Positions 34,017-47,069 of a stretch of DNA of 64,000 nt are shown here, in pieces (the stretch's first letter is position 1; every line of letters begins with the position of its first letter). Below the pieces are notes generated by a model, which was not told the DNA's origin, searched no databases, and saw nothing but the letters and a program-made list of their open reading frames with translations. Both the position numbers and the translations under genes were made by a program. Source of the DNA: Dipteronia dyeriana (Eukaryota; Streptophyta; Magnoliopsida; Sapindales; Sapindaceae); the NCBI GenBank assembly GCA_032871835.1, contig CM065295.1, positions 71,412,587 through 71,476,586 on the forward strand, written 5' to 3'.

Positions 34017-34754
34017 AGGCAATTACTAATTAGGTCCAGAACTTTTTTTTTAAATTTCAAGTTGTTTGCGACTTTTACAAAAGTGATCAAATTGGTCCTC
34101 ACATTTTTTTCAAGTGTCAAATTAGTCTCTCTTTTTAGAAGTGACCAAATTAGTCATTCTAACGATTTAACGGTGTCAAATATAACAGTTGACTTTTACA
34201 ATTTTAGTTAAAATATGTAAATACCCTTTATTTGTCATATTATAGCAAAATTATTTTGTTTTTTGTGCATTAAATTCACCAATATAATTACAACAAAATC
34301 CAAATATATTATTAATGAAACACTATTTATATCTTTTTTAATTAAAATTATCTAAAAAAAATCTAAAAATATTTTAGTAAGACAATATCAATTATACCCT
34401 TATTTTATAAACAAAGTTACCATTCATTTTCAGTTTAGTCTTTTAGCATTTTTATATAATTGTTTTTTTTTGTTAATATTATACGAGCATTATTTTAAAA
34501 TTATTTAAAAATTAAAACACAAAAATAAAATAAACAAAAATATACAAGTTTTTTTTTATGCATATGTCATTATTATATTGTTTAGAAATAAAATACAATT
34601 TTACCCCTATACAGTTAAAATTGACTGACATGACGTAGTTAGAGGGACTAATTTGGCACTTGGAAAAAAATGTAAGGACCAATTGGTTACTTTTTTAAAA
34701 GTCACAAACAACTTAGAATTTTAAAAAAAATCAGGATCTAATTGGTAATTACCC
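34017..34754. mobile_element. Mutator-like MITE with long inverted repeats
   Basis: About 738 bp with terminal inverted repeats over 100 bp long. The left end is AGGCAATTACTAATTAGGTC; the right end read in reverse is GGGTAATTACCAATTAGATC. Both continue in parallel through aagttgtttg-gacttttaca, aattggtcct-acattttttt and caaattagtc. Flanks are TTATTATTT on both sides (34,008-34,016 and 34,755-34,763), a 9-bp duplication as expected for Mutator, although the AT-rich site weakens this. The interior has no coding capacity. Confidence 0.72.
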
Positions 34755-35148
34755 TTATTATTTTAGATATTAATCAACAGGTACAAGGGTGTGTGAGTGT
34801 TATTATTATATATATTTTTAGTTTTAATACAATTATATATATATAATCAGAGTATTTAAATATAATTTTTTCTAGATGTTTGTTTTTCTTCCGTCACCTA
34901 TTATCGATAAATGAAATTTTAGAGTATTTACCATTAAAAGAAATAAAAAATCAAGGGACAATATACAACTTGATGTATAATTCGGGGCATAGATGATATC
35001 AACCCAAAAAAATATTACACGTAAGCGGCCAAACATTTACTGACCTTTTTCGAAGCTTGTGGAGCCACAAAAACTCAAGAGGTAGTGTAAATTTCGCTTC
35101 AATTTTGTGAATGGTAAACAATTAGTCTAATTTTTCAGTCGACACCAA
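34755..35148. other. Upstream region of the cysteine oxidase gene
   Basis: AT-rich sequence leading to the cysteine oxidase gene. No clear TATA box could be singled out among many AT runs. Confidence 0.4.
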
Positions 35149-35248
35149 AATGTTGTCAAAATTCGAAAAAACAATAGATAAGGCAAGATTGTTTCTACAT
35201 AATTACACATCACTTCTCAGAGTATGTTGTCGTCCAAGGCAATTGCAC

Positions 35249-38200
35249 ATGGCGAAGAAGACTACTCCCTCAAAAGTTCAGGCTCTCTACGAGCTCTGTA
35301 AAAAGACCTTTACGCCCTCCGCTACACCTCATCTCCCTTATCAAGCTGTCCACAATCTCTGCTCTCTTCTGGGTATTTCTCCATTTCCTTTTAGAGTTCC
35401 TAAATATTATGATTTTTTTTATACATTTGTAAAGTTTGTATCGATTCTGCATATGGGTTCTGCGTATTTTGTGTTGTTTGGTCTGTCTTTGATGTGTTTT
35501 GGAGCTGAAAATTTATATTGGGTGCAGTTGGCTTCGTTTACTGTAGTTTTGGATGACTGAGATACGAATGATTGTAACATTCAATGTTCTTTGATGAAAT
35601 TTGTTGTCCTTTGGTTGTTCTCACCGGTCTGCTGTAGATTGATAATTTATATTAAAGTTTGAGTAAGTATGGAATTTCAAAGTTAGGGATGACTTAAACA
35701 TTCATTGTTTTCTATTCGTTAAATATTTGGAATTGAGTAAAATGAATGGGCATTGGTGTTATTGTTTAAATTCGTGTGTTTTCGAATTCTAGATGTCACA
35801 TGAAGGAATGTCAGGGAAATATATACTGGCTCTTATGTACTCATATCATAGTCAAGCACCAAGCTAAGTGAGCTTTTCTGGCACTTGTACAACGGTATTA
35901 GCATCGCACTAATATGTACTTGACACACATTTTTCCCATTATGTGTACACCGCAACAGTAATGGAATAAGTTGTCAATTTTCTTAAAGTACTAAATTACA
36001 TTAAGTACACTCAATCCTGTCAAGGAAGAACAAAAAAGGCTGCTTATTTTCGCCTGATGTAAGACAAACCAAGCAAGAAAAGGGTATTTTTTTCTCCTTC
36101 CAAACTGTCTGATAGAAACATATTTTTTATGCTTTATGATGCTTTATTTTAAGAAGACTGATTGAATATCAATTGATTGATCATGGTGCTAGGAGGCCAA
36201 AAGAACTGCTATAAATGGTTAGCTGTAAAACAATTCTGATGCTATGAAGAATAGGAAGGGTCGATTAGAAGACCTTTCGGATCCATTACCTCTGTTAAGC
36301 AAAAAACAGATCACATTTGCATGTTTTTGAGACAATAATAATAACCAACTTTAAAAGCAACTTGTTACGGGGTTTCAAATGATCACATCAATAACATTGA
36401 TCTAGTTCTGAATGTTTATTGTCACTTCTGCTGCATTTCCGAGGACTCACTATATCACTGGATATTATGAATCATTATCATTTTATTGCTCTTTATTTAA
36501 AAAGAAAAAAATTGATTTACCACTTGAAAACTTGCTTTCTGTTGTTGGCATAAAGCATGTAAAGTGAATTGAAATTTTGATCAGTAGAGTTGTATATGCT
36601 TCAATATGTTACCTTATTTTTCTGGTACATTTCTGATCAATAGCATTTTGCAGACTCGGTTTCCCCTTCTGATGTTGGGCTTAAAGAGGAAAGTCCAGAT
36701 GATGATCGAGGGCTTGGCATTTTTGGACTTAATGGATTGAATAGGGTAGCTCGATGGGCTCAACCAATTACGTATTTGGATATATATGAATGTGATGGTT
36801 TTACGGTAAGCAATATCTTGTTCGAGCTTTTAATTCTTGATGCTCTCTTCTGGATTACTTCATCTGCTCAATTTCATATGTAGAATTTAAAAGTTCAATA
36901 GTACTATGTCAAAACTTATTAATATTTTCTGCACAAAATTTTGACCTTGTTTTTTGAGTCATTTCTGTTTCAATCATATATATTTATCAAATGCAAAAGT
37001 TTTAACGCTTTTGTTCGATCTTGATAATTGGTAAATTCCTTACATCTACACTTGTGCTGCTTTTAAACAGTTGTAAATATGAACAAGTAATTTGAATATT
37101 AGCCATAAAAATTTGATTTCCTATAGTTCCGAGCTAATTGAAATGAAAAGTATTCTTAGATCACTTAAATGATCTTATATGCAGATGTGCATATTCTGCT
37201 TTCCTACTTCCTCAGTTATTCCCCTTCATGACCATCCTGGAATGACCGTATTTAGCAGAGTTCTGTATGGTTCTTTGCACATCAAAGCTTATGACTGGAT
37301 TGAGCCTGCATGTTTTCAAGAAGCCAAGGGACCAGGTTTGACCTTTGAGATACACATTTCAGCTTGGACCAGGTTTTTATGGCTTTTATGAACTATAATG
37401 CAATTCTAGCTTTGATTTTTATTCATAAATCTTATATAAATATATGTGAAATTCTGACCTTCCTGCATGAATTGATAATAAATCATACTATAAGTTTTAA
37501 TATCATGAACTGTAAATATTGCTATCTCTATGATTGTAGGTGTGTGCTTTTCATGACCTCAGTTATCCAACTTAATTGTCATGTTTAAATGTTCGCAACC
37601 AGTTAACTAATCATTCAGTGATGAAATTGTTGGCTCACAACTCATATGCTTCGGTCAATGACTCAATATTGTGTGTGATTTGACATATATCAAATTTACT
37701 TGTTTTTTTTTTAAATATTTTAGGATTTACCATTTTTGTTTTCCAGCCACGATTTTCTGTCTTTTTTCTTCTGACAAGATGAACCATATAGCTTGTGATA
37801 TTTCACTAAGACCAATACTTGATATTGCCAAACATTTTTGCCCTTTTCAAATCCAAAGCTGGCTAGGGTAAATTAATCATCTAATTATCAGCTATGCCCT
37901 TCTTTTGGACTGCCATTGGCCTGCTATCTGCCCATTGGTAAACAGTTATCATATAACAAAGATTATTATAAATATCAGACATTTAGGAAGCATGATTATT
38001 TGTATAATTCTAGTGATCAACTTTTCTGGATGTAATTTGTAATATATTGTCTTAAGTAGGCATTTTACGCCTTGTTCTTTCCCTACAGTTACAGTTGTCA
38101 AAATGTTGCCATTTATCTTTAATGTGATCAGTCTGATATCAGAGATTGGCAAATAAAGTAAGTTATTGAGGAACCAAATTTTATGCTTGAAATTTATGTT

Positions 38201-38764
38201 ATTCTTTCTTGTAAGTACAGGAGATGCCATGCATTTATTGGCGTGTTAAGTGGCTCCTATGTCTTGCTTCATGTTCTAAACATTGAGTGTTAATATATGG
38301 ACAATTTGTGATGAAAGTTTCTATTTTGCAGTGAGATTGGCAAAGTTGGCAGTTGATGAAGTTTTAACACCGGCAAGCGGGACATCAGTTTTATACCCAA
38401 AGAGTGGGGGGAATTTGCATAGTTTTACTGCAGTCACCCCGTGTGCTGTGCTTGACATTCTCTCTCCTTCGTACAGAGAAGAAGCGGGTAGAAAGTGTAC
38501 TTATTACATTGACTACCCATATTCCACCTTTGGTAAGTAATGCTTATATTTTCTTCCCTAATTCCCTTCTAAAATTCTTCAAATGTAAGTTGAAAATCCT
38601 CTAGTCATACTTCTCCATAAATCACTGCGAACACTATAGCTGCAGGTAACAAAGCAGAGATAACGGATGAAAAAGAAGAGCATGCATGGCTTGCAGAGGT
38701 AGATACACCAGATGATCTTTACATGCGCTCAGGAATATATGCCGGTCCAGCTCTTCAGGCTTAG
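35249..38764 (+). CDS. PCO: Plant cysteine oxidase (PCO), five exons
   Basis: Non-haem iron thiol dioxygenase that oxidises N-terminal cysteine of group VII ERF factors and other N-degron substrates, acting as the plant oxygen sensor. Exons 35,249-35,372, 36,654-36,805, 37,185-37,335, 38,332-38,532 and 38,646-38,764. All introns are GT-AG and phases fit, giving 248 residues, close to the PCO4/PCO5 type. Cupin iron ligands are seen as His107 and His109 ([20 protein letters not shown]) and His172 ([20 protein letters not shown]). N-terminal helix [13 protein letters not shown] and PSDVGL are family features. The C-terminus is [11 protein letters not shown]. An in-frame ATG at 35,150 would add 33 residues. 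I prefer 35,249 because the product then has the family's usual length, but the longer form is possible. No defects seen. Confidence 0.93.
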
Positions 38765-39671
38765 CTTGTATCACTACGATCAGTAGAGAATCTCATGTTT
38801 CTCATAGCTTTTGGCATTGTTGTGCTGGCTGCGATGGTCTATTGGTCTTGCCTAATAAGTCTTTTAAATACTGAAATGATAAGCTCTATGGCTAGTGGAC
38901 CTCTCCCATGTACCAAAAATACACATGGATTAGCGAATCTTGATCACCAAAGTGTAATACACTATCTGCTTAAGTTGTATTAGGCATATTTTTTCATCTT
39001 CAATAATTTGTGTCAACATGTAAATTAGTTCACTGTTTTTGCTTAGAATGTGCCAGAAGTTTTGGTTACAGTCGAACGCCGAACTCCGTAACACGTGCAT
39101 GCACACACACTTTAACTTACAGTGATATCAACTGCTGGCTGTTGCACAATCTGAATCCAACTTTAGATACATGTCACATCCGCTGTGAGCAATTCTCTAG
39201 AGGAATTAGAGTTGTGACAACTTCAGTCATCATCACAACTTCACAAGCATTCATTAGGCAGTAAATAACGATCCATAATGCATTTCCCTAATGACTGACA
39301 TGAGATTTTGCCATGTAGAATCAACTATAACATAATTACTTTTTTAAGAGAAAAGTACGGAAGTTTTCATTGCAAAGATGGAGAAAGGTTACAAATCATG
39401 GTGGTCTCAATCCTGACGCAATCAATAACCAAACAAGTTTCTTATCCAGACACTTCAAAGGATAACTTATTCAGTTGAACATGCTGTATCAACAACAAAA
39501 TCAATCAGATCAGGTGCTTTCTGTGACATCTAGGCTAACTTGCTCTACCAAAAATTTCTTTTGGTTTTTCTAGGTTTACTGGACTCATGCCTCAGGTAAT
39601 TCTGTTTGATGAAGCTAATCGACCAAGTACCTTATTCCTAAAAAGAAACTGCACTTTGTATTTTTTTTTCC
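38765..39671. other. Convergent 3' region between PCO and ENO1
   Basis: The two genes end tail to tail about 0.9 kb apart. The interval holds both 3' untranslated regions. Longer open frames here show no family resemblance. Confidence 0.6.
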
Positions 39672-42600
39672 CTAAGGGGATCTGAAAGATTGACCAGCAT
39701 AACGCACATTTCCAAGTTCCTCTTCAATGCGCAGAAGCTGTAACCAAATTGAGAAATCCCAAAACGTGAGAAACTTCTATCATAATAAATCAATAGATAG
39801 AAAACATTTAACATAAAAATAGACACAATGAACATCTGTGGGGGGGTGGTTATCAATGGGTTTAAGATTTAACTACCAAAACCCAGACTTGCATAATTAT
39901 GCTTAACAGCAAGACAGATGCTCTGATAATATCAGCAATTCAATGATTTTGAATAAATTTGGGGTGTTAGATAATCCAATATAATATAATTTGTAGGATA
40001 TGGCTCTATATAAATTGTGGAATATAGAGGTGCTATCACAACTAACCATAACAATTTGTCGCATCTAATTTTCCAGTATGCCATCGATATGATAGTGCAA
40101 ATAAGCATTTCTATAGTTAAAAAGAGAGGGAGGGGGAGAGAGAGAATGAAACCACAAATTATTCAAAGAAATGAGAGACGGGTTAATCATAAAGCCTTTG
40201 ATTCTACCTGATTGTACTTGGCCAACCGTTCACTTCGGCAAGGAGCTCCAGTCTTGATCTATACAGCAGAACAAGAAATTGTCAACTTTATACAACTAAT
40301 GATATAATCTAGTATGAAAGCATAGTTTTAAGAACTTCAGCTATTAAACCTGTCCACTAGCCAGACCAACGGAAAGGTCAGCAATAAAATTATCCTCAGT
40401 TTCACCGCTTCGATGGCTGACCATCACACCCCAACCTGCAGCTTTCGAGTCAAGTGCTGCTTGAATGGATTCAGTTACTGTACCAATCTGGTTAACCTGC
40501 AAGAAAATATATAGATCTAAATGAGGCATCTGTGTTGTATGTGTTCTTACATATAATTACAGTATATGTAGAACATGATACAACTAGTTAGCTGATTTGA
40601 AAATGAACCTTGTAAAAGTTTTACACGGTTACAAAATTGAGAATAATGGGTCGATGGAGAAGAAAAAGAGAAGGCTGAAATATGCATGATATTTTCCTCT
40701 ACCATAAAAGTCTGGGTGGAAATAAATAATTTAAATTTCACTGAATGATACCCTGGAATTTTCAAGTTTTAATCAGAGTAATCTCATCTGTAATGAAACC
40801 GAACTTTAGCAAGGAGTCTGTAATATTCCAAATATTTAACATATATGTGCTATCTATAACATCTAGTATGTCTAAATCAAATATGATAACTAATATAGTT
40901 TGTTAATATTCACATAATAATTCAACACACCTGCATAAATGAAGGTTAAATTGATAAAAAAAAAAAAAACAAATTAAGAACTTTGAACTCAAAAAGAAAC
41001 CATTGAGATAACTAGATAAAAAGGAAAACTCAATATTAAAGTTAATGAAAGAAGGGATTAAAATATGATAAACAAGTAATGGCAAAATATGACTCTGTCA
41101 CGATAAAAGGGGGAGGGAGGGGGGGGAGGGAACAAAAAAAAATTTCATCAAGGATAAGATGCATACCTTTAGAAGTAAACCGTTGCAAGACTTTTTCTGA
41201 ATGGCTTCAGCTATTCTCTTCGGATTAGTGACCAGAAGGTCATCTCCTACAAGTTGGATATCAACCGAAGACTGCAATGATGCCCATGAGCTCCAATCAT
41301 CTTGGTCAAATGGATCTTCAATAGACACAATAGGGAAATCTCTAACAAACTCCTTGTAGAGTTCACCGAGACTCTGAGCTGACAGCACATAAGCTCCATC
41401 ATTCAGTTGTTTCTTAAAGTTTAGATCATATTTTCCATCTTTAGTGAAAAACTCAGAAGCCGCAACATCCATTCCTATTTTGATCTGTATCATTGATTTA
41501 AATGCATAGGTACCATAAGCAAAATTTCAGCTGCAACAGGGAAGTATAAAGCAAATAAACAACTCTTACCTTGCCCGTATAACCAGCCTTTTCAATAGCA
41601 TCTATAAGCAAAACAAGTCCCTCCCTGTTATCCTGAACATTGGGAGCAAATCCCCCTTCATCTCCAACATTGCAAGCATCTTGTCCATATTTTGCCTTGA
41701 TAATTCCTTTCAATGTATGATAGACTGTAGCCTCAAAAACATAAAACAGTTATTACATTCTAATCACTGGAAATTTTATTTAACCAAAGTCAGATGCTAA
41801 ATTATAGGATTTATACCTAAATGGTAATAACAAAACATGTTTATCATTTGCAACTGACCAAAACCATGAAAATCTGTTAATAATAACAAAGTTGGTATCT
41901 TGGTTGATACTGGATAATCGAAACTAAGGCGTGAGTGTATATCCGGATATCCCTTTTTTTATGTGGGGAAAATTGAGAAAAATCAAAATGCATATCGATT
42001 CATGAAACAACAACAATCATAGAGTTAACGAAAAAAATGAGGCATGTGCATCATGTCCAAAATAAGAGTCAAGGAAAACATAGTCCCCAGATGGTTTACT
42101 GACCTTCACTACCCATGCGAAGTGCCTCAGCAAACGACGAAGCACCCACCGGTAATATCATAAATTCTTGCATGGCCAAATTATTCCCAGCATGACTTCC
42201 CCCATTTATAACATTAAAAGCTGGAACTGGCATCACAAGCTCCTTCGTTCCGGACAACTCCTGGATGTGCTTGTACAAGGGTACTCCTTTCACTCCTGCA
42301 CCAGCTCTGCACACACTCAGAGACACTCCTAATATGGCATTAGCCCCGAGTTTGGCCTTGTTCGGAGTTCCATCGATTTCCAGCATAAGAGCATCAACAT
42401 CAGCTTGATTTCTAGTTAAACAGACAGAATAATGTCACAACCACAAAACCAACATGCAAATAGGCATATCAGTTTACTCTATTTTTTCATACAATTAAAT
42501 ATAAAACAAATCCCAATAAATTAATAAGAACTAGTAGATAGCTACAAAGGAAAACCAGCAACAGCAATGAATCATAATATTTTATCATTTTGACTAGTTA

Positions 42601-42990
42601 AACAAAAAAAATCACATAAAATTACCTAACATCAATACCAACAAGCTTAGGAGCGAGAATGTGGTTGATATTGTTGACTGCATTGAGGACACCTTTACCG
42701 CCGTAAACAGACTTGTCACCGTCTCTGAGTTCGAGAGCTTCGTAGATCCCAGTAGAGGCACCACTAGGAACAGCCGATCGAAAGAGATCATGATCAGTGA
42801 TGAGATCGACCTCGACCGTTGGATTGCCTCTGCTGTCAATGATCTGTCTGGCCTTCAAGAACTTGAGCTTGGAAGAAGCGGCGGAGCATTGGATGAGCAG
42901 AGGACGGTGGTGGTTCCGAGAAGGAGCAGAGAGGTGGGGTTTGGAAGAAAAGAAGGGGTTGGTGGCGTGAGCAGTCAAAGAAGAAGCCAT
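39672..42990 (-). CDS. ENO1: Enolase, plastid type (ENO1-like), seven exons
   Basis: Enolase converts 2-phosphoglycerate to phosphoenolpyruvate in glycolysis. Exons on the minus strand: 42,990-42,626, 42,411-42,104, 41,724-41,570, 41,484-41,167, 40,496-40,350, 40,258-40,208, 39,737-39,672. All introns are GT-AG with consistent phases, giving 469 residues. Residues 1 to about 36 are Ser/Pro-rich with few acids ([16 protein letters not shown]), typical of a chloroplast transit peptide. The mature part starts [20 protein letters not shown]. Magnesium ligands are expected at Asp282 ([10 protein letters not shown]), Glu332 ([11 protein letters not shown]) and Asp357 ([11 protein letters not shown]). 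Catalytic Lys382 lies in the enolase signature ([15 protein letters not shown]), and SHRSGETED is at 409-417. The C-terminus is [14 protein letters not shown]-like tattta sits about 50 bp before the ATG. The plastid assignment rests on the presequence. No defect seen. Confidence 0.96.
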
Positions 42991-43830
42991 TTTTATTTTG
43001 ATTTGGACTTTGGAAGGAGGGAAATTGAAGAGAAAATATAAATAGAGGGAAAGTGAGTGGAGCACTGGAGCGTTGGAAAGTCCGCTCAGTGGCGATGAAT
43101 TTAAGCATTGTTGTAGTTGTTAAAAAGTTGGTTGTTTCGTTTTGGCTTTGGTGATTGTTCGAAGGACTTTACAATACGACTCAAGTAAGATGGGTTAGGT
43201 CAAGTTTTCCACCCCTCCCTCTCTCTTTGGGATCCATCAATCACATTGTCTTCGTGTTTATAATATATTGATATCGTTATTGTTACTTGTTTAATATAAC
43301 AGATTAATATTTTAAATTATTTTAATTAATTTATATATTTTTATTTTATAAAAAGAAAAATTAATCATAACTATTTATTTATACGAGAGCAATGTAACGA
43401 CAAATCAAGGTGGTGAGGGCATCTAAATCCCTTTCTCTAACTGTTACTCTATTGTGTTTTTCAAATCAATAATGCTACTTTATCCGAATCTATTATCCAA
43501 ATAATATAACAATACTATAATCCATTCATTAGATTTATATGATTAAAATGAAAGGATTAGATTGTTATCGTATTATTTGGATACTAAATTTAGATAAAGT
43601 AATATTACATTTTCAAATATTGTATAGGGATATTTTAAAAACACAAAGTTAAAAATTATATTGAATTATTATAATTTTGAGGTTTTTTTTATAAGGGTCT
43701 GATTCGGTCTAACATCTAGGGGAAGAATGATCTCCTTACACTTTGATGTTTTACGAGTAAACGTGGGGTTATATACTAAGGTTTGAACTCCGGTAGTAGA
43801 ACTTCATTTTAAAGACTAACCACCAAGACA
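42991..43830. other. Upstream region of ENO1
   Basis: Promoter-side sequence of ENO1 (minus strand), with a TATA-like element near 43,036-43,045. Further upstream it is AT-rich without visible genes. It ends at the hAT target duplication. Confidence 0.5.
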
Positions 43831-43838
43831 AATGATCT

Positions 43839-45694
43839 TAGTGGTGTAAAAATAGACCAGGGCCAAGGTGGCTGGTCCATTTGGCCTGTCAACAAAAATA
43901 GGTTGAACCAGGTCCGGTCTGCGAAGGTCATTTGTAGGCCTAAGATCGGCATGGTGGCGGGCTGTGTGTCTGGCCATAGGAAGCCGGTCCGTCAGACCGG
44001 TCCGCCTCGGCATGCCACGCCGACGGGCCAAGTCCAATAGGTGGCACGCTGGACCAACCCGGTGGATCGATATTGCGGTCCGACCGTTTGGCATTTGTTG
44101 TTTTTTTTTAAAACTAATGCCTCCAATCCAACAATTGAAATTTAAAATTTAACCATTGGTTGACGTCAGCCAACGGTTGAATTTTAAATTTCAACCGTTG
44201 GAGCCAAAGAAAATTATAAAAAAAAACTCCTTAAACTCTTCTTTTTTATATTTTCACCTACGATTATAATTTTTCTATAAATACTCCCATCCATTCCATT
44301 TTTCAATCATTTTCTCTCATTCTCTCAATCTCTCAATCTCTCTCTTCTCCAAATCTCTACACATTTTCATTCAATTTGATTTTTACTCTCTCTACACATT
44401 TTGTAATAGTATTATACTAATTTTCTATTATCTATAATCTATCTATCTATTATTCCCTTCATTTTCCACAAACACACAAAAACTTGATGGTACATTTGTC
44501 TTTAAATGTTATTAGTTCTTTATGTTTGTAAATTTATAATGTTTTGTAAACACTTTAGTTAATATTTTTAATATTTTTTTTTGGTTAGTAAATTAATTTT
44601 AATTTGTTAGTAGTATATTAATCATTATTATGTGTACTTTTATAGTAGTGAATCTTTATATATTGTGTTGATAAATTAAGCATTATATGTCGTATATAAT
44701 ATGTGTAGTAGTTAATTTTAATATTTTGGTGTTAGTAAGTTTTTGTTAGTAAATTTTAATTTTTCTATAAATATATTTTGTTAGAAAATTAAACAATTTC
44801 ATTTGTTGTAGTTTATTTGAATATATGTTGTTAGTAAATTATGATTTTTATGCGTAATAGTTAATTTTAACATTTTTAAGTTACTTAAATTTAGGATTTT
44901 TAAGTTTAGTAGTTAATTTAAATATATTTTGTTGCTAAATTAAACTATTTAATTTGTAGTAATTTGACCATTAATGACTAATGAGTTCATATTTGTATTT
45001 CAGAAAATGGATCCTATCCAGCAACCTTTTTTTCCTAACGGTTTAAACATGTTGAACAATGATTTTGATCTTCCAGCACCCACGGAAACCCAAGCGGGAC
45101 CTTCCGGTTCCGCCACTACACAAACATCAAATCCTAAAAAGTTTACATCAAATGTATGACAATGTTTTGACATAGTATTAAATGACACTCCCAGAGCTAA
45201 ATGTAAATTTAGATGGGACGACATACCCCAGAGCTAAATGTAAATTTTGTTTGAAGAACTATTTCACAAGCAAGAACGAAACCGGTCATTTGGAAATGCA
45301 TATGGTCAAATGCATGCATGATCAAGATAAAAAAATTGTAATGAAAATTAAATTTACATAAATGAATTGTTGAATTGATATTATGTATTTTCTCTAAACC
45401 TAAAACCATAAACCAAAAATCCAAAAAAAAAATTTGATTTTTTTTTTTAAAAAATGGTGGGCACGACCAGTGGGGCCCGTCGGTTCTAGCCTGCTTGCCG
45501 GTCCCGTCCAACACGCCGGCACGGTCTGCTGGACACAGGCCTCCGTGTCGTGCCGGGCCACACTTTTCGAAAACGTGTCGGACTTGGTCTAGCTCGCTCT
45601 CCGGTGCAGTGCGGACCAAGTACGACCTGTTTTCGAAAACGGGTTTGACGTGCCGGACCTTCTTGGGCCGGACTGGTCCACATTTTCAGCATTA
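43839..45694 (+). mobile_element. hAT transposon, internally deleted, intact ends
   Basis: A 1,856-bp element with imperfect terminal inverted repeats: TAGTGGTGTAAAAATAGACC on the left, and TAATGCTGAAAATGTGGACC when the right end is read in reverse. Both sides carry the 8-bp duplication AATGATCT (43,831-43,838 and 45,695-45,702), the hAT hallmark. GC-rich subterminal regions are full of ggcccg and ccggtc motifs. The interior holds a promoter-like stretch, a tctctcattctctca leader, AT-rich intron-like sequence and a BED-finger exon, but no catalytic domain. It is related to the fragment at 20,233. Confidence 0.85.
45007..45345 (+). pseudogene. BED zinc-finger exon of a hAT transposase
   Basis: After an acceptor (tttcag) the exon reads MDPIQQPFFPNGLNMLNN, with a Ser/Thr/Gln-rich stretch, until a TGA at about 45,157 where BED domains usually have Trp (S-x-V-W-x-x-F). 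Next comes a short tandem duplication (cagagctaaatgtaaatttt, once at about 45,191 and again at 45,229). The finger PRAKCKFCLKNYFTSKNETG then HLEMHMVKC gives the C-x2-C ... H-x-H-x-C pattern of BED fingers. The stop and duplication inactivate it, and the hAT dimerisation and catalytic parts are missing. Confidence 0.75.
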
Positions 45695-45702
45695 AATGAT
45701 CT

Positions 45703-47069
45703 TACCATAATTTCGAGGCTTAAGAAAATGGTGATATTAAGCCAAATAACAAATTACAGCCATTGTACTTGGGATTTGAGGTTTTATTCTTAGAAGTAAC
45801 TTATTAAAAATCTGATCATGATTTCCCTCCCCGTGAAGCTTGTCCTTTGTATGTAACGGTTGACAATCTAAAAACAATAAATAAATAATTATAGCAAAAA
45901 ATGATCATAGCAGGACTGTCTATAAACATTTTGAGACCCGATCTATTCAACAATACTAACAAAAATCGGGGTCTCATAAATTTTTGTGTGTGATTGATAC
46001 AAGATATGAATTAAATAAAATAACTATTTTTAGGTTATATTAATAATAGGTTTACAATCTATAGAATTTGGGTTTTAAGTTTTATTTTTAAGTAAGGAAT
46101 TGTGTCCGAGGTTTTCTTGTTGAGTAGCGATATTTGTACCTCTCAAAAATTGTACATACATCCTCAAATTAATATGTTTTTGAAAATCCAATAATTCTCT
46201 TAAGTAAAATTACCAAGAAGACCCACAAATAGTTATTAATTAGTTTTTTTTTTTTTGTGAAAAAAAAGTTTCTTATTAATGATTAGATATTAACATATAT
46301 CATTCAAAATCTTTCTATTTTCTTAAACATTATATTCTCTTTTAAATAATAATTTTAAATATATTTTCAATTTCTTTTAATGAAATACAAATTGATTGAT
46401 AAGTATGAAGAATGAATCAAAATAATCCAAAATTGGTTACGAAAGTTTTAAATTAATTATTATTAGTTTCAAAATCAAAATCTCTTTAAACTTTTTTTTG
46501 TTATCAATATCGATTGATCTTCAATTTTATCAAAAACTATTCTACTTCCAAATCAATTTTAATATTGATTTCGACAATAAAGGAGTGGCAATTTTTTTTA
46601 TACAAGATTGAAATCCACAATTTTAATATTTTAACTGCAGTAAACCTATACTTTTTTCTTTTTTTTTTTTGCTTTTCACAAACTCTAAAACATTTTTTTT
46701 TCAACATCATTAAAGTTTTATTTGATTTCGAAGTGGTGAATGATTTACAATAATAATGAAACAATTTTTTTTAAAATGTTAGATTTTTGCAGATTTTTTT
46801 ACATAAACAAATTTACAGCAAGATTTTATGATTGAGTGTTTTTTTTTAAAGTGATAAAATGTAAAAAAGATAATTTTGGAAAATATATAGTGTCTTTAGA
46901 ATTTTTTTGAAATTCAAATTTTTAGAATTAAGTGTATTTAGAAAATGAGTGCAAAAAGAAAAAAATTGGATTGTAAGGAGAAAATCTTTTTTTTTTTACA
47001 ATCCAATTTTTTTAAGCTAATCCATTTGATTGGTAAAATGACAGCATTACCCTTTCTTATAATGGGCTC
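45703..47069. other. AT-rich intergenic sequence
   Basis: No gene seen. Long poly-T and poly-A runs. Contains the hairpin at 46,961-47,012. Confidence 0.5.
46961..47012. repeat. Short perfect hairpin
   Basis: Arms aaaaattggattgtaa and ttacaatccaattttt are perfect inverted repeats of 16 bp around a loop of about 20 bp. It could be a small MITE core or a chance structure. Confidence 0.7.

Noticed and set aside
42661..43041. Plus-strand open frame of 126 residues over the first enolase exon
   Set aside because: Antisense to the enolase exon, whose protein match is unambiguous.
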